Shown here: piece by piece, positions 8,023-15,527 of the stretch
How the letters are laid out: the number at the start of each line of letters is the position of its first letter
Position numbering within the stretch: the first letter of the stretch is position 1
NCBI RefSeq assembly: GCF_008120935.1
Contig: NZ_RDBO01000055.1
Location: 224,730 to 262,184 of the forward strand
Direction of reading: 5' to 3'
Origin: Streptomyces sp. sk2.1
Lineage (GTDB): Bacteria > Actinomycetota > Actinomycetes > Streptomycetales > Streptomycetaceae
DNA: 37,455 nt
Notes under the pieces: model-generated
The model's input: the letters and a program-made list of their open reading frames with translations, nothing else
Database searches by the model: none
Told to the model about the DNA's origin: nothing
Made by a program: the position numbers and the translations under genes

Positions 8023-8622
8023 ATGAGCATCTGGTGGTCCCTCCATCTGCGGCGTGAGGCCGCGAGCGTTCCGCTCGCCCGCCGCTTCCTGTTGGGGACG
8101 ATGGAGACCGCGGGTGTGGACCCGGACATCTCCTTCGATCTGTCGCTCGCGCTCAGCGAGGCCTGCGCGAACGCCGTCGAGCACGGCGGCGACCACCGGG
8201 CGGAGGACCGGGAGCGCCGGGAGGGCCGGGGCGTCGCCCTCGACCCGTGGGACGCGTGGGACGAACTGCCCGGATCGGCCTCCGGGCAGTACCGGGTCAC
8301 CGCTTATCTGGACGGCGAGAAGTGCCGCATCGAGGTCGCCGACTCGGGCCCGGGCTTCCCCGCCCGGCAGCCGTCCGGCACGTCCGGGGAGCGGAACGGG
8401 CCGCAGCCGCGCGAGGCGCAGCCGTGCGAGTCGTGCGAGGCGCAGCCGTGCGAGTTCTCCCCGCAGTACCCGTCGCTCAGTGCCGAGGACGGCCGGGGCC
8501 TGTGTCTGATCGAGCAGCTCGCCGACCACGTCCACTTCGGCAACCGCCCCGGCCGCGGTGCCGTCGTCAGCTTCGACAAGGTCCTGAAATGGCGGAAGGA
8601 CGCCCTGCTCATGGTGTCCTGA
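8023..8622 (+). CDS. ATP-binding anti-sigma/serine-kinase-like regulator
   Basis: The 199-residue protein is of the HATPase_c (RsbW/SpoIIAB-like) type. The N-box reads ALSEACANAVEHG, G1 reads VADSGPGFP, and a later EDGRGLCLIEQL segment completes the fold. Such proteins bind sigma or anti-anti-sigma factors and phosphorylate the latter. Start and ribosome-binding site are clear: GGAGG, 7 bases, ATG. An insert between G1 and the last motif has a repeated EAQPCE unit with Cys residues (about 8409-8456). The gene converges on aminopeptidase P, and its last codons form part of a terminator hairpin. Confidence 0.88.
   Translation: MSIWWSLHLRREAASVPLARRFLLGTMETAGVDPDISFDLSLALSEACANAVEHGGDHRAEDRERREGRGVALDPWDAWDELPGSASGQYRVTAYLDGEKCRIEVADSGPGFPARQPSGTSGERNGPQPREAQPCESCEAQPCEFSPQYPSLSAEDGRGLCLIEQLADHVHFGNRPGRGAVVSFDKVLKWRKDALLMVS
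8409..8457 (+). repeat. In-frame direct repeat coding EAQPCE
   Basis: GAGGCGCAGCCGTGCGAGT occurs twice with a short spacer. It encodes EAQPCE-SC-EAQPCE, three Cys within a loop of the ATPase-fold regulator. Confidence 0.8.
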
Positions 8623-8635
8623 GCAGGGCGTCCTT
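8596..8635. terminator. Bidirectional terminator overlapping a stop codon
   Basis: A perfect 15-bp stem (8596-8610 with 8621-8635) has a 10-base loop. The left arm is the last coding sequence of the ATPase-fold regulator, and the TGA stop spans the loop/right-arm boundary. It sits between convergent genes and can serve both. Confidence 0.85.
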
Positions 8636-8674
8636 CCCCGAGGCTCTCCCGGTCCGCGCCGGACCGGGCCGGGA

Positions 8675-10138
8675 TCAGCCCTTCAGACCGGCCATCCACG
8701 CCTCGACCTCGTCGGCCCGGCGCGGCAGCTTGTCGGAGAGGTTCCGGTTGCCGTCCTCGGTGACGAGGATGTCGTCCTCGATCCGGACGCCGATGCCCCG
8801 GTACTCCTCCGGCACGGTCAGGTCGTCGGCCTGGAAGTACAGACCGGGCTCGACGGTGAGGCAGACACCGGGCTCCAGCGTGCCGTTCACATACGTCTCG
8901 GTGCGGGCGGCGGCGCAGTCGTGGACGTCCATGCCGAGCATGTGACCGGTGCCGTGCAGCGTCCAGCGGCGCTGCAGGCCCAGTTCCAGGACCTTGTCCA
9001 CGGACAGGTCGCCCAGCAGGCCCCACTCGACGAGCTTCTCGGTGAGGACCCGCTGCGCGGCGTCGTGGAAGTCGCGGTAGTCGGCGCCGGGCCTGACGGC
9101 CGCGATGCCCGCCTCCTGGGCCTCGTACACCGCGTCGTAGATCTTCCGCTGGAGCGGGGTGAACGTGCCGTTGATCGGAAGGGTGCGGGTCACGTCGGCG
9201 GTGTAGAGGTCGTTGGTCTCCACACCGGCGTCGAGCAGCAGCAGCTCGCCGGAGCGCACCGGGCCGTCGTTGCGCACCCAGTGCAGGGTGGTGGCGTGCG
9301 GGCCGGCGGCGCAGATCGAGCCGTAGCCGATGTCGTTGCCCTCGATGCGGGCGCGCAGGAAGAAGGTGCCCTCGATGTAGCGCTCGCTCGTCGCCTCGGC
9401 CCTGTCGAGGACCTTCACGACGTCCTCGAAGCCGCGCGCGGTGGCGTCGCACGCCTTCTGCAGCTCGGCGATCTCGAACTCGTCCTTGACCAGCCGGGCC
9501 TCGGAGAGGAAGACGCGCAGCTCCTCGTCGCGCTCCGCGGTGACCTTGTCGGTCAGCGCGGCCTCGATGCCGGCGTCGTGGCCGCGGACGTTGCGGACCG
9601 GGCCGGTGGCCTCGGTCAGCGCGGCCGGGAGCTCGCGCACGTCCTTCGCCGGGATGCCCAGCAGCTGCTCGGCCTCGGTGAGGGAGTGGCGCCGGCCGAC
9701 CCACAGTTCGCCCTGGCCGTCGAGCCAGAACTCGCCGTTCTCGCGGTTGGAGCGCGGCAGCAGGTGGATGGTGGCCTCGTGGCCGTCCGCGGTCGGCTCC
9801 AGGACGAGGACGCCGTCCTGGGTCTGGTCGCCGGTGAGGTACGCGTACTCGGTGGAGGCGCGGAAGGCGTACTCGGTGTCATTGGAGCGGGTCCTCAGGT
9901 TGCCCGCGGGGACGACCAGGCGCTCGCCGGGGAAGCGCGCGGAGAGCGCGGCTCGACGGGCGGCCGTGTGGGCGGCCTGGGCGATCGGTTCGAGGCCGTG
10001 GAGTTCGGTGTCGGCCCAACCGGACTTCATGTTCGCGGCGAGTTCGTCGGAGACGCCCGGGTACAGGCCGTTCTTCCGCTGCTTGACAGCCTGCTCTTCT
10101 TCGGTCTCCGGGTTCTCCGGGGTGAGCTCCTCAGCCAC
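8675..10138 (-). CDS. pepP: Aminopeptidase P (Xaa-Pro aminopeptidase)
   Basis: The 487-residue cytoplasmic metallopeptidase removes N-terminal residues preceding proline. The N-terminal AMP_N domain (about 45-190) is followed by a pita-bread M24B domain. All five metal ligands are visible: D303 (LLLDAG), D315 (TADVTRT), H399 (GTGHMLGMDVHD), E430 (TVEPGLYF) and E454 (IEDD). Start: GTG at 10138, preceded by AAGGAG. Upstream codons in frame lack sense. The region just upstream of its promoter is the rearranged mosaic at 10223-10497. Confidence 0.96.
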   Translation of the reverse strand: MAEELTPENPETEEEQAVKQRKNGLYPGVSDELAANMKSGWADTELHGLEPIAQAAHTAARRAALSARFPGERLVVPAGNLRTRSNDTEYAFRASTEYAYLTGDQTQDGVLVLEPTADGHEATIHLLPRSNRENGEFWLDGQGELWVGRRHSLTEAEQLLGIPAKDVRELPAALTEATGPVRNVRGHDAGIEAALTDKVTAERDEELRVFLSEARLVKDEFEIAELQKACDATARGFEDVVKVLDRAEATSERYIEGTFFLRARIEGNDIGYGSICAAGPHATTLHWVRNDGPVRSGELLLLDAGVETNDLYTADVTRTLPINGTFTPLQRKIYDAVYEAQEAGIAAVRPGADYRDFHDAAQRVLTEKLVEWGLLGDLSVDKVLELGLQRRWTLHGTGHMLGMDVHDCAAARTETYVNGTLEPGVCLTVEPGLYFQADDLTVPEEYRGIGVRIEDDILVTEDGNRNLSDKLPRRADEVEAWMAGLKG

Positions 10139-10499
10139 GACTTGTCTCTCCTTATACGACACTGGACCCCGTCCATCGTACGGGCGTGCGGAAGGGGGCA
10201 CAGGGCCGGAAGGCCTGTTACACGGCCGGGGCGGTTGCCGAAGTGGACGTGGTCGGCGGTCTGATCGAGCAGCTCGCCGACCACGTGCTGCGCGCCGTGC
10301 TTCCGGACGGGCTCGACCGGTCCGGCGGCACGGAGGACGTGGCCCTGCTGGCCGCGCTCTCCGCGCCGCTGGGGATGCTCGCCTGCTGGGAGGCGCCCAG
10401 CGTGGAGATCGCCCCCGCAGAAGGCGAAACCGTTCTGCTCTACACCGACGGGCTGTTGCGCCGTACCGGCGACTCCACGGACCGGGCGTTCGCGCGGGC
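10139..10499. other. Intergenic region containing an inverted mosaic
   Basis: The first 80 bases hold the ribosome-binding site and probably the promoter of aminopeptidase P. From 10223 on the DNA is built of copies of neighbouring genes, listed separately. No independent gene is present. The plus-strand reading frame here is a by-product of those copies. Confidence 0.8.
10223..10497. repeat. Mosaic of inverted and direct copies of flanking genes
   Basis: Four perfect segments abut. 10223-10258 is the reverse complement of 8520-8555 (ATPase-fold gene). 10259-10286 is a direct copy of 8504-8531. 10274-10357 is the reverse complement of 10511-10594 (3' end of the PP2C-like gene). 10355-10497 is the reverse complement of 10650-10792 of the same gene. 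Junctions share microhomology (13 bases at 10274-10286, 3 bases at 10355-10357). The PP2C-like gene itself stays intact. Natural template switching and a sequencing or assembly chimera are both possible. Confidence 0.9.
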
Positions 10500-11870
10500 T
10501 CAGTCGAAGCGCGCGGCCAGCAGGGCCACGTCCTCCGTGCCGCCGGACCGGTCGAGCCCGTCCGGAAGCACGGCGCGCAGCACGTGGTCGGCGACGGAAC
10601 CGGGGTCGTGGCGCAGTGCCTTCGGTACGGAGGCCGCCGCCGAGTGGAGCCGCGCGAACGCCCGGTCCGTGGAGTCGCCGGTACGGCGCAACAGCCCGTC
10701 GGTGTAGAGCAGAACGGTTTCGCCTTCTGCGGGGGCGATCTCCACGCTGGGCGCCTCCCAGCAGGCGAGCATCCCCAGCGGCGCGGAGAGCGAGGTCTCC
10801 ACGAAATCGGTGCGCCGCTCACCGACGACGAGCGGCGGGGCGTGCCCGGCACCGGCCAGCAGGATCTTGCGCCGGGCCGGTTCGCAGTAGGCGAACAGCG
10901 CGGTCGCGGAGCGGGCCGGCTCGGTGAGCCGCAGCAGCAGTTCCAGGTCGGAGAGCACGGCGACCGGGTCCTCGCCCTCCATCACCGCGTACGCCCGCAG
11001 CCCGGCCCGCAGCCGTCCCGAGGCGGCCAGGGCACTGGGCCCGGAGCCGCTCACCGAACCCACGGCGAGGCCGAGCGCGCCCTCGGGCAGGGCCAGCGCG
11101 TCGTACCAGTCGCCGCCGCCCTGGGGCGCCCTGCGGTGGCGGGCGGCCAGCTGCACGCCGGGCACCCGGGGCATCCGGGTGGGCAGCAGCTCCTCGGAGA
11201 TGGTCGCGATGTCGGCCCTGGCCCGCTCCAGCTCCAGCAGCCTGGCCAGGTGCTCGCCCGCGTACGCGGCGTAGAGGCCGACGAGGTGGCGCTGGCGTTC
11301 CAGGGGTTCGGCGGGTTCGTCGTACAGCCAGACGGCCGCGCCGAGCCTGCCGGTCGTTCCGGCGGTGAGCGGCAGGGCGTAGCTCGCGGCGTATCCGAGG
11401 CGGGCGGCAACCTCGCGGCGGCGCGGGTCCAGGCTGGTGTCGCCGAGCAGGTCGGGGGTGGTCAGCGCGCCCTCGGCGTCCGGGAACCCTTCCAGGATCC
11501 GGCCGTAGGAGGTGGCGCTGCGCGGCACCGTCTCGATGTGCCCGAGATCGGCGTGGGCGAGGCCGAGGCCGATGGTGCTGACGGGGCCGCGGTGGTCGGA
11601 GGGTTCGAGGACGACCAGGCCGCGGCGGGCGCCGACCAGGGCGGCTCCGGCCTCCAGCAGTTCGTGGAGCGCGTCGTCGAGCGTGCCGGTACCGGCCAGC
11701 CGCTCGGTGAGTTCGTGAAGGGTGGTGAGATCGGAGACCCAGCCGGCGAGGCGGTCCTGGATGAAGGCACCCGGAGCGGCCGGCACATCGGGCGAAGACC
11801 CGGCAGTGTGCGTTGAAACCGGAACTGTGGGATCGATTCCAGCCACTTTTGGCAGGTGTGGGGTACTCAT
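10500..11870 (-). CDS. GAF plus degenerate SpoIIE/PP2C phosphatase-like protein
   Basis: The 456-residue protein has a GAF-type sensor (about 45-205) and a C-terminal SpoIIE/RsbU fold (about 230-456), of the kind that dephosphorylates anti-anti-sigma factors. The first metal motif GGDWYDA (D254) and the C-terminal TEDVALL remain, as does LYTDGLL. The second motif, normally GDVxGHG, reads GSVSGSG (271-277), so the key metal-binding Asp is Ser. It may therefore be inactive and act by binding. No strong ribosome-binding site precedes the ATG. Its 3' end is duplicated in inverted form just downstream. Confidence 0.85.
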   Translation of the reverse strand: MSTPHLPKVAGIDPTVPVSTHTAGSSPDVPAAPGAFIQDRLAGWVSDLTTLHELTERLAGTGTLDDALHELLEAGAALVGARRGLVVLEPSDHRGPVSTIGLGLAHADLGHIETVPRSATSYGRILEGFPDAEGALTTPDLLGDTSLDPRRREVAARLGYAASYALPLTAGTTGRLGAAVWLYDEPAEPLERQRHLVGLYAAYAGEHLARLLELERARADIATISEELLPTRMPRVPGVQLAARHRRAPQGGGDWYDALALPEGALGLAVGSVSGSGPSALAASGRLRAGLRAYAVMEGEDPVAVLSDLELLLRLTEPARSATALFAYCEPARRKILLAGAGHAPPLVVGERRTDFVETSLSAPLGMLACWEAPSVEIAPAEGETVLLYTDGLLRRTGDSTDRAFARLHSAAASVPKALRHDPGSVADHVLRAVLPDGLDRSGGTEDVALLAARFD

Positions 11871-12492
11871 GGCTGTCGGCTTTCCGACCGGCGCGTTTCA
11901 TGGAATAGCATCACGAACCCCCATGTCATTCTGCGCCGTTATCAGTGCATCCGCATGTACACGTAGCACCAGATGTACACGCAGAAGTGAGGCGATGTCC
12001 AGCATTGTCCCCACGGGTTTTGCAGTGTCCGACCGGCTGCTAAGTTGGCTAAAAAACGCACCTTGCGACAGGCATTTGAGGTCGACTGGGTCCGCTCGAC
12101 AAGGGGGTGTTCTCGGGGTGAAGTCCCGGAGAGAGCGTCATTTCGGGCATGCTGGGTACGTAATCAATGATGGTCGGGGGCAGTTCTGATCGCCCCGGAA
12201 CCCGGCAGCGGGCCCGAACGTCCTCTCATGTGACGGTCACGTCCCCACCCCCGAGTGGCGGGGTTTGCACCCTGGGACAGCAGGCGCGAGCATGCGCCGC
12301 TCCCCCGCCATGTTCCGCGTCCCGACCCGTATCGCCCTTGCACGAATCGGCTCGGCCCGTGCCCGGTACGACGAACCTTCCGTACCGCGGACACGAGAAG
12401 CATGTACGCACGGTGAATTGACGCACACGTACGGCAACGCACCCGTGGTGTGATGTGGACCCTCGGCGTTCAACGGAAAGGAACGAGCGCTC
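11871..12492. other. Divergent 622-bp intergenic region
   Basis: The region separates the PP2C-like gene (minus) from the primase-polymerase-like gene (plus). It holds direct repeats ATGTACACG at 11955-11963 and 11973-11981, an AT-richer patch near 12040-12070, and AAAGGAAC before the plus-strand start. No gene-like reading frame, tRNA or terminator was found. Confidence 0.6.
11955..11981. promoter_or_regulatory. Direct repeat ATGTACACG x2, 18-bp period
   Basis: Two identical nonamers spaced 18 bp (start to start) lie about 90-110 bp upstream of the PP2C-like gene. Each contains TGTACA. They could be a tandem operator. No regulator can be named. Confidence 0.35.
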
Positions 12493-13257
12493 ATGCGCGA
12501 GATCCTCGGAAGGCGACGCAGGCTCCGGTTCCGGCGCGGGGGAAGGCCCGCCCGGCTCGACGCGGCCCTGACCTGTGCCACGGCATGGCGATGGCCCGTG
12601 CTTCCCGGAGTGGGACTCGCCGCGGCCGGTGGCCGCGGCGACCGCGGCCGGGGCTGCGCCTGTCCCGATCCCGAGTGCGCCGTGCCCGGCGCGCACCCCT
12701 TCGACCCCGGTCTCCTCGCGGCGACCACCGATGAGCGCATGGTGCGCTGGTGGTGGACCAACCGGCCCGCCGCGCCGATCGTCCTGGCCACCGGCGGGCG
12801 CGCCCCGTGCGCGCTGAGCCTGCCGGCCGTGGCCGGTGCCCGCGCGCTGGCCGGGCTGGACCGGATGGGGGTGCGGCTCGGGCCCGTGGTGGCGACGCCG
12901 ACCCGGTGGTCGCTGCTGGTCGCGCCCTACACCCTCGAACGGCTCGGCGAGCTGCTGTACGCCCAGGACCGGGTGCCCAGTTCGCTGCGGTTCCACAGCG
13001 AGGGCGGCTATCTCGTCCTGCCGCCGTCCGAGGTGGGGGCGGGGCAGGTGCGCTGGGAACGGGCTCCGGCCGCCGACCCGCTGGTGCCGTCGCGCGGCTC
13101 CCGGTCGTCCTCGGGCAACTCCCGGTCGTCCTCGCGCGGGGAGGGTTCCGCCTCCGGGGCCGCCGCGCCGTGGCTGCCGGACGTGGGGACGGTGCTCGAA
13201 GCGCTGGTCGAGGCGAGCAGCAGCGCCCCGGGCGGCGGAAGCCGGCTCGCGTACTGA
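12493..13257 (+). CDS. Primase-polymerase-like protein lacking catalytic acids
   Basis: The 254-residue protein resembles the N-terminal primase/polymerase domain proteins common in Streptomyces. It keeps a Cys/His cluster (GCACPDPECAVPGAHP, about 54-69), the WWWTNRP segment and a late GGYLVLPPSE. At the position where the intact paralogue at 20983-21876 has IGIDLDID it reads APCALSLPAV, and SGGRHIWL is replaced by TRWSLLVAP. The acidic catalytic residues are thus missing. A structural or regulatory role is inferred. The C-terminus has a Ser/Arg-rich stretch. ATG start with AAAGGAAC about 9 bases upstream. Confidence 0.8.
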   Translation: MREILGRRRRLRFRRGGRPARLDAALTCATAWRWPVLPGVGLAAAGGRGDRGRGCACPDPECAVPGAHPFDPGLLAATTDERMVRWWWTNRPAAPIVLATGGRAPCALSLPAVAGARALAGLDRMGVRLGPVVATPTRWSLLVAPYTLERLGELLYAQDRVPSSLRFHSEGGYLVLPPSEVGAGQVRWERAPAADPLVPSRGSRSSSGNSRSSSRGEGSASGAAAPWLPDVGTVLEALVEASSSAPGGGSRLAY

Positions 13258-13728
13258 CGGGAAGGGCTTTGCAGTCGGGGCCGCGGGGAACCCGGCGGGC
13301 GCACCGCACCCGCCTGCGGGGCCGCGCCCCGGAGGCTCCGGCGCGCGGACGGGACCGGCCCCGGCCGGGTCCCGCCTCCCGGCAGGTCCGGGCCCCGGTG
13401 GGCCGGAGCGCCGAAGGAGTCGGACGCCGGGACCCCGGAACCGGGGGACCCGGGAGGGTCCGAAGGTCTGAATCCCGGTTTTTCCGCTGGGATCCGATAC
13501 GAAAGGATGAGCCGCCCCGAACCTCCGGGGCCGTGCATTCGGTCGATATGTCGGGCGGCCCGTCAGGAATTCGGCCGAGGCCGACAGGTGACGCCGAGTG
13601 ATTCCTCGCGATGGTCGATATCGCGGATGGGGTCGGGTCTCCGGTCGGATCTCGGACAATGCAAACTCTGCCGTTGCAAAGTCTTCCGTCCGGAGGCTTT
13701 CTGATGGTCTTTCCGAACCCCTCGAAAG

Positions 13729-13754
13729 GCATTTCGAATATCTATTCGAAATGC
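13729..13754. promoter_or_regulatory. Perfect 12-bp palindrome, LexA-box-like core
   Basis: Arms GCATTTCGAATA (13729-13740) and TATTCGAAATGC (13743-13754) are exact inverse copies around a 2-base centre. The core TCGAAT-ATCT-ATTCGA keeps the spacing of the actinobacterial SOS box TCGAAC-N4-GTTCGA with one symmetrical change per half. It has no T-tract and low GC, so it is more likely an operator than a terminator. Confidence 0.6.
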
Positions 13755-14253
13755 TCCGTGGGAGGTGTGCTCCGGAGGGGGATCGTCCGGCGTTCGGCAT
13801 CTGTCCGAGACCGATCGGTCCTCCCGTGCGGTCCGCCGGTGTCGGGGTCCCCGCGGGCCCCCGGGTATTACGGTCCCCGCCCCTCCGGGGCCTTGTGCCC
13901 CGCGGGCGCGGAGGCGGTCCGGTCGTGGGGCAAGTCGGGTGCGGGGGCGCGGAATACGGGCCCGGGCCGTCGTGTGCGGGGTGCCGCGCGGGCCCCGGTG
14001 CGGAGAGCCCCTGGCCGGGCGGGCTCCGGGGGTGGATCGCGCGGGTGGGCGGGCGGTTCGTTCCCGCCGGTGAGGGTGCCGGACGCCGAACCGGCTTCCG
14101 GTGCGCGGGGTTGGCGTGCGCGGTGAAGGCGCGGGAGTGCCGGGGGTGTTCGGGCGGTGGAGAGGGCTACGGTACCGGGACGGACCGGGGCGGGTCCGTG
14201 CGCCGGTACATGCGCTGTGTCGTGCGCTGTGCGCCGTATCCGGAAATGAGGAT

Positions 14254-14293
14254 GCCCGGTCGCTGGCGACGGGGGATGCACCAGCGACCGGGC
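14254..14293. terminator. Strong hairpin in the convergent gap
   Basis: GCCCGGTCGCTGG (14254-14266) pairs perfectly with 14281-14293 across a 14-base loop. It lies 124 bp beyond the end of the SEC-C gene, between convergent genes. Terminator function is the simplest reading. It could also belong to a structured RNA. Confidence 0.5.
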
Positions 14294-14416
14294 TTCCAGA
14301 ACCGTAACAAGAGATCTGCCGTTCGCAAATTCGATCTCGCGTATTAGGACAGGGATTTACCTGCCAGTACGGCTAGTTGTGACGCGTGTCACCATAAGGC
14401 GGGGTGTTCGTCACTG

Positions 14417-15382
14417 TCAGCTGAGGGTCACTTGGCGGTTGGTGAGCCCGCCGCGGGCCCGGCGCTCCTCGGCGGTGAGGGGCGCGTCCGCGGCGAGCGC
14501 CGCGGTCAGTCGTTCCGCGAACTCGGCCGCGGGCTTCTCGCACTCCTCGGCGCCCATCGTGCTCGGCAGGTCCCAGACCGGGACCATCAGACCGTGCGCC
14601 CTGAAGGAGCCGACCAGCCTGGTCCCTTCGCCCAGCGAGGAGTTGCCGGCGGCGTGCAGTCGGGCGAGCGCGTCGAGGAGCTGCTCCTCGGCGTGCGGCA
14701 TGACCCAGCGGAGGTGGTTCTTCTCCGGGGTCTCGCACCAGTAGGCGGCGTCCACGCCGGCGAGCCTCGTCGTCGGGATCGCCGCCCCGTTCGCACGCTC
14801 CAGGGAAGCGGCCACCTCGGGCGTGGCGTTCTCCGCGTCCGGCACCCAGAACTCGAAGCCGGCGTGGATCGCGGGCTCGAACGCCGCACCGGGGTCGAGC
14901 AGGTCCTGCAGACGCGGACCGTCGGCCGCCACGCGCTGCGCCGCCACGGGCGAACCGGGCTCGGCGGCCAGGGCCCGCAGCAGCGTGTCCGCGAGGTCGC
15001 GGCTGAGGTCGCCGGACGGGGTGTCGTTCTGCAGGGCGAGCAGCACCGAACCGTCGTCGCGGCGCAGGGCCGGCCACGCCATCGGCAGGACGGTCGCGAG
15101 CGTCACGGAGGGAACGCCCTCGGGCAGCCCGTCCTTCAGCTTCAGCTCGACCGTGGCGGCGGGCACCAGTTCGCGCAGGGCGACCCAGTCGGACTCGCCG
15201 GGCAGTCCCTCGAAGGGACGGTGGACGAGCTCGGTCACGGCCTGGGCGGCGGCGCGGCCGTGGCATGCCTTGTAGCGGCGGCCCGAACCGCACGGGCAGG
15301 GTTCGCGAGCCCCGACCACCGGGATCTCGCCGTCCTTGAGCTGCTGCTTCCCGGCCTTGGTCTGAGGGCGCTTCTTGGCCAT
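14417..15382 (-). CDS. SEC-C motif protein (DUF5926-like)
   Basis: The 321-residue protein has a basic N-terminus (MAKKRPQTKAGKQQ) and a SEC-C zinc-binding motif EPCPCGSGRRYKACHG with C29, C31, C40 and H41. This is followed by an alpha/beta domain without a motif I can assign. The SEC-C knuckle resembles that at the C-terminus of SecA, so a ribosome- or translocase-linked role is conceivable but unproven. The ATG start lies directly upstream of the basic segment. It is the last gene of a minus-strand series after the phosphodiesterase and the ATPase-fold regulator, with a 145-bp gap. Confidence 0.82.
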   Translation of the reverse strand: MAKKRPQTKAGKQQLKDGEIPVVGAREPCPCGSGRRYKACHGRAAAQAVTELVHRPFEGLPGESDWVALRELVPAATVELKLKDGLPEGVPSVTLATVLPMAWPALRRDDGSVLLALQNDTPSGDLSRDLADTLLRALAAEPGSPVAAQRVAADGPRLQDLLDPGAAFEPAIHAGFEFWVPDAENATPEVAASLERANGAAIPTTRLAGVDAAYWCETPEKNHLRWVMPHAEEQLLDALARLHAAGNSSLGEGTRLVGSFRAHGLMVPVWDLPSTMGAEECEKPAAEFAERLTAALAADAPLTAEERRARGGLTNRQVTLS

Positions 15383-15527
15383 GGTGGGCTTTCTCCCGAT
15401 TGCGACAGTGCGGTCTGGGCCGCGAGCCTAGCCGCCCGTGTCGGGTCGGGGACACATCTGCCCGGACGTCCGCCGGTCCCGGTGCGCGGAACGCGGCCCG
15501 AGGCCGGGCCCGTCCGGTACGGCGACG

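Larger units (their letters stand above)
13258..14416. other. 1.16-kb gene-free gap between convergent genes
   Basis: No reading frame here has coding character on either strand. Those present lack GC-biased third positions and recognisable domains. The first 120 bases are GC-rich and hairpin-forming (GGGACCGGCC...GGGTCCC near 13351-13373), a probable terminator. From 13590 to 13760 the DNA turns AT-richer and holds a perfect palindrome. 14254-14293 has a strong hairpin, followed by another AT-rich stretch with GAGATC/GATCTC near 14311-14338 and the near-palindrome GTGACGCGTGTCAC at 14379-14392. A small RNA or an undetected short gene cannot be excluded. Confidence 0.6.

Noticed and set aside
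10186..10707. Plus-strand frame encoding PP2C-like peptide pieces
   Set aside because: The similarity comes from the inverted copies of the PP2C-like gene. The frame has the fragments in the wrong order and then runs antisense into the real gene.
13729..13754. Chromosome-dimer resolution (dif) site
   Set aside because: The palindrome has a 2-base centre instead of the 6-base centre between two 11-bp arms, and I see no Xer-type arm asymmetry.
13598..14347. 249-codon plus-strand frame in the convergent gap
   Set aside because: Third-position GC is not biased as in real genes here. It lacks a ribosome-binding site and any domain, and spans a palindrome and a terminator-like hairpin.
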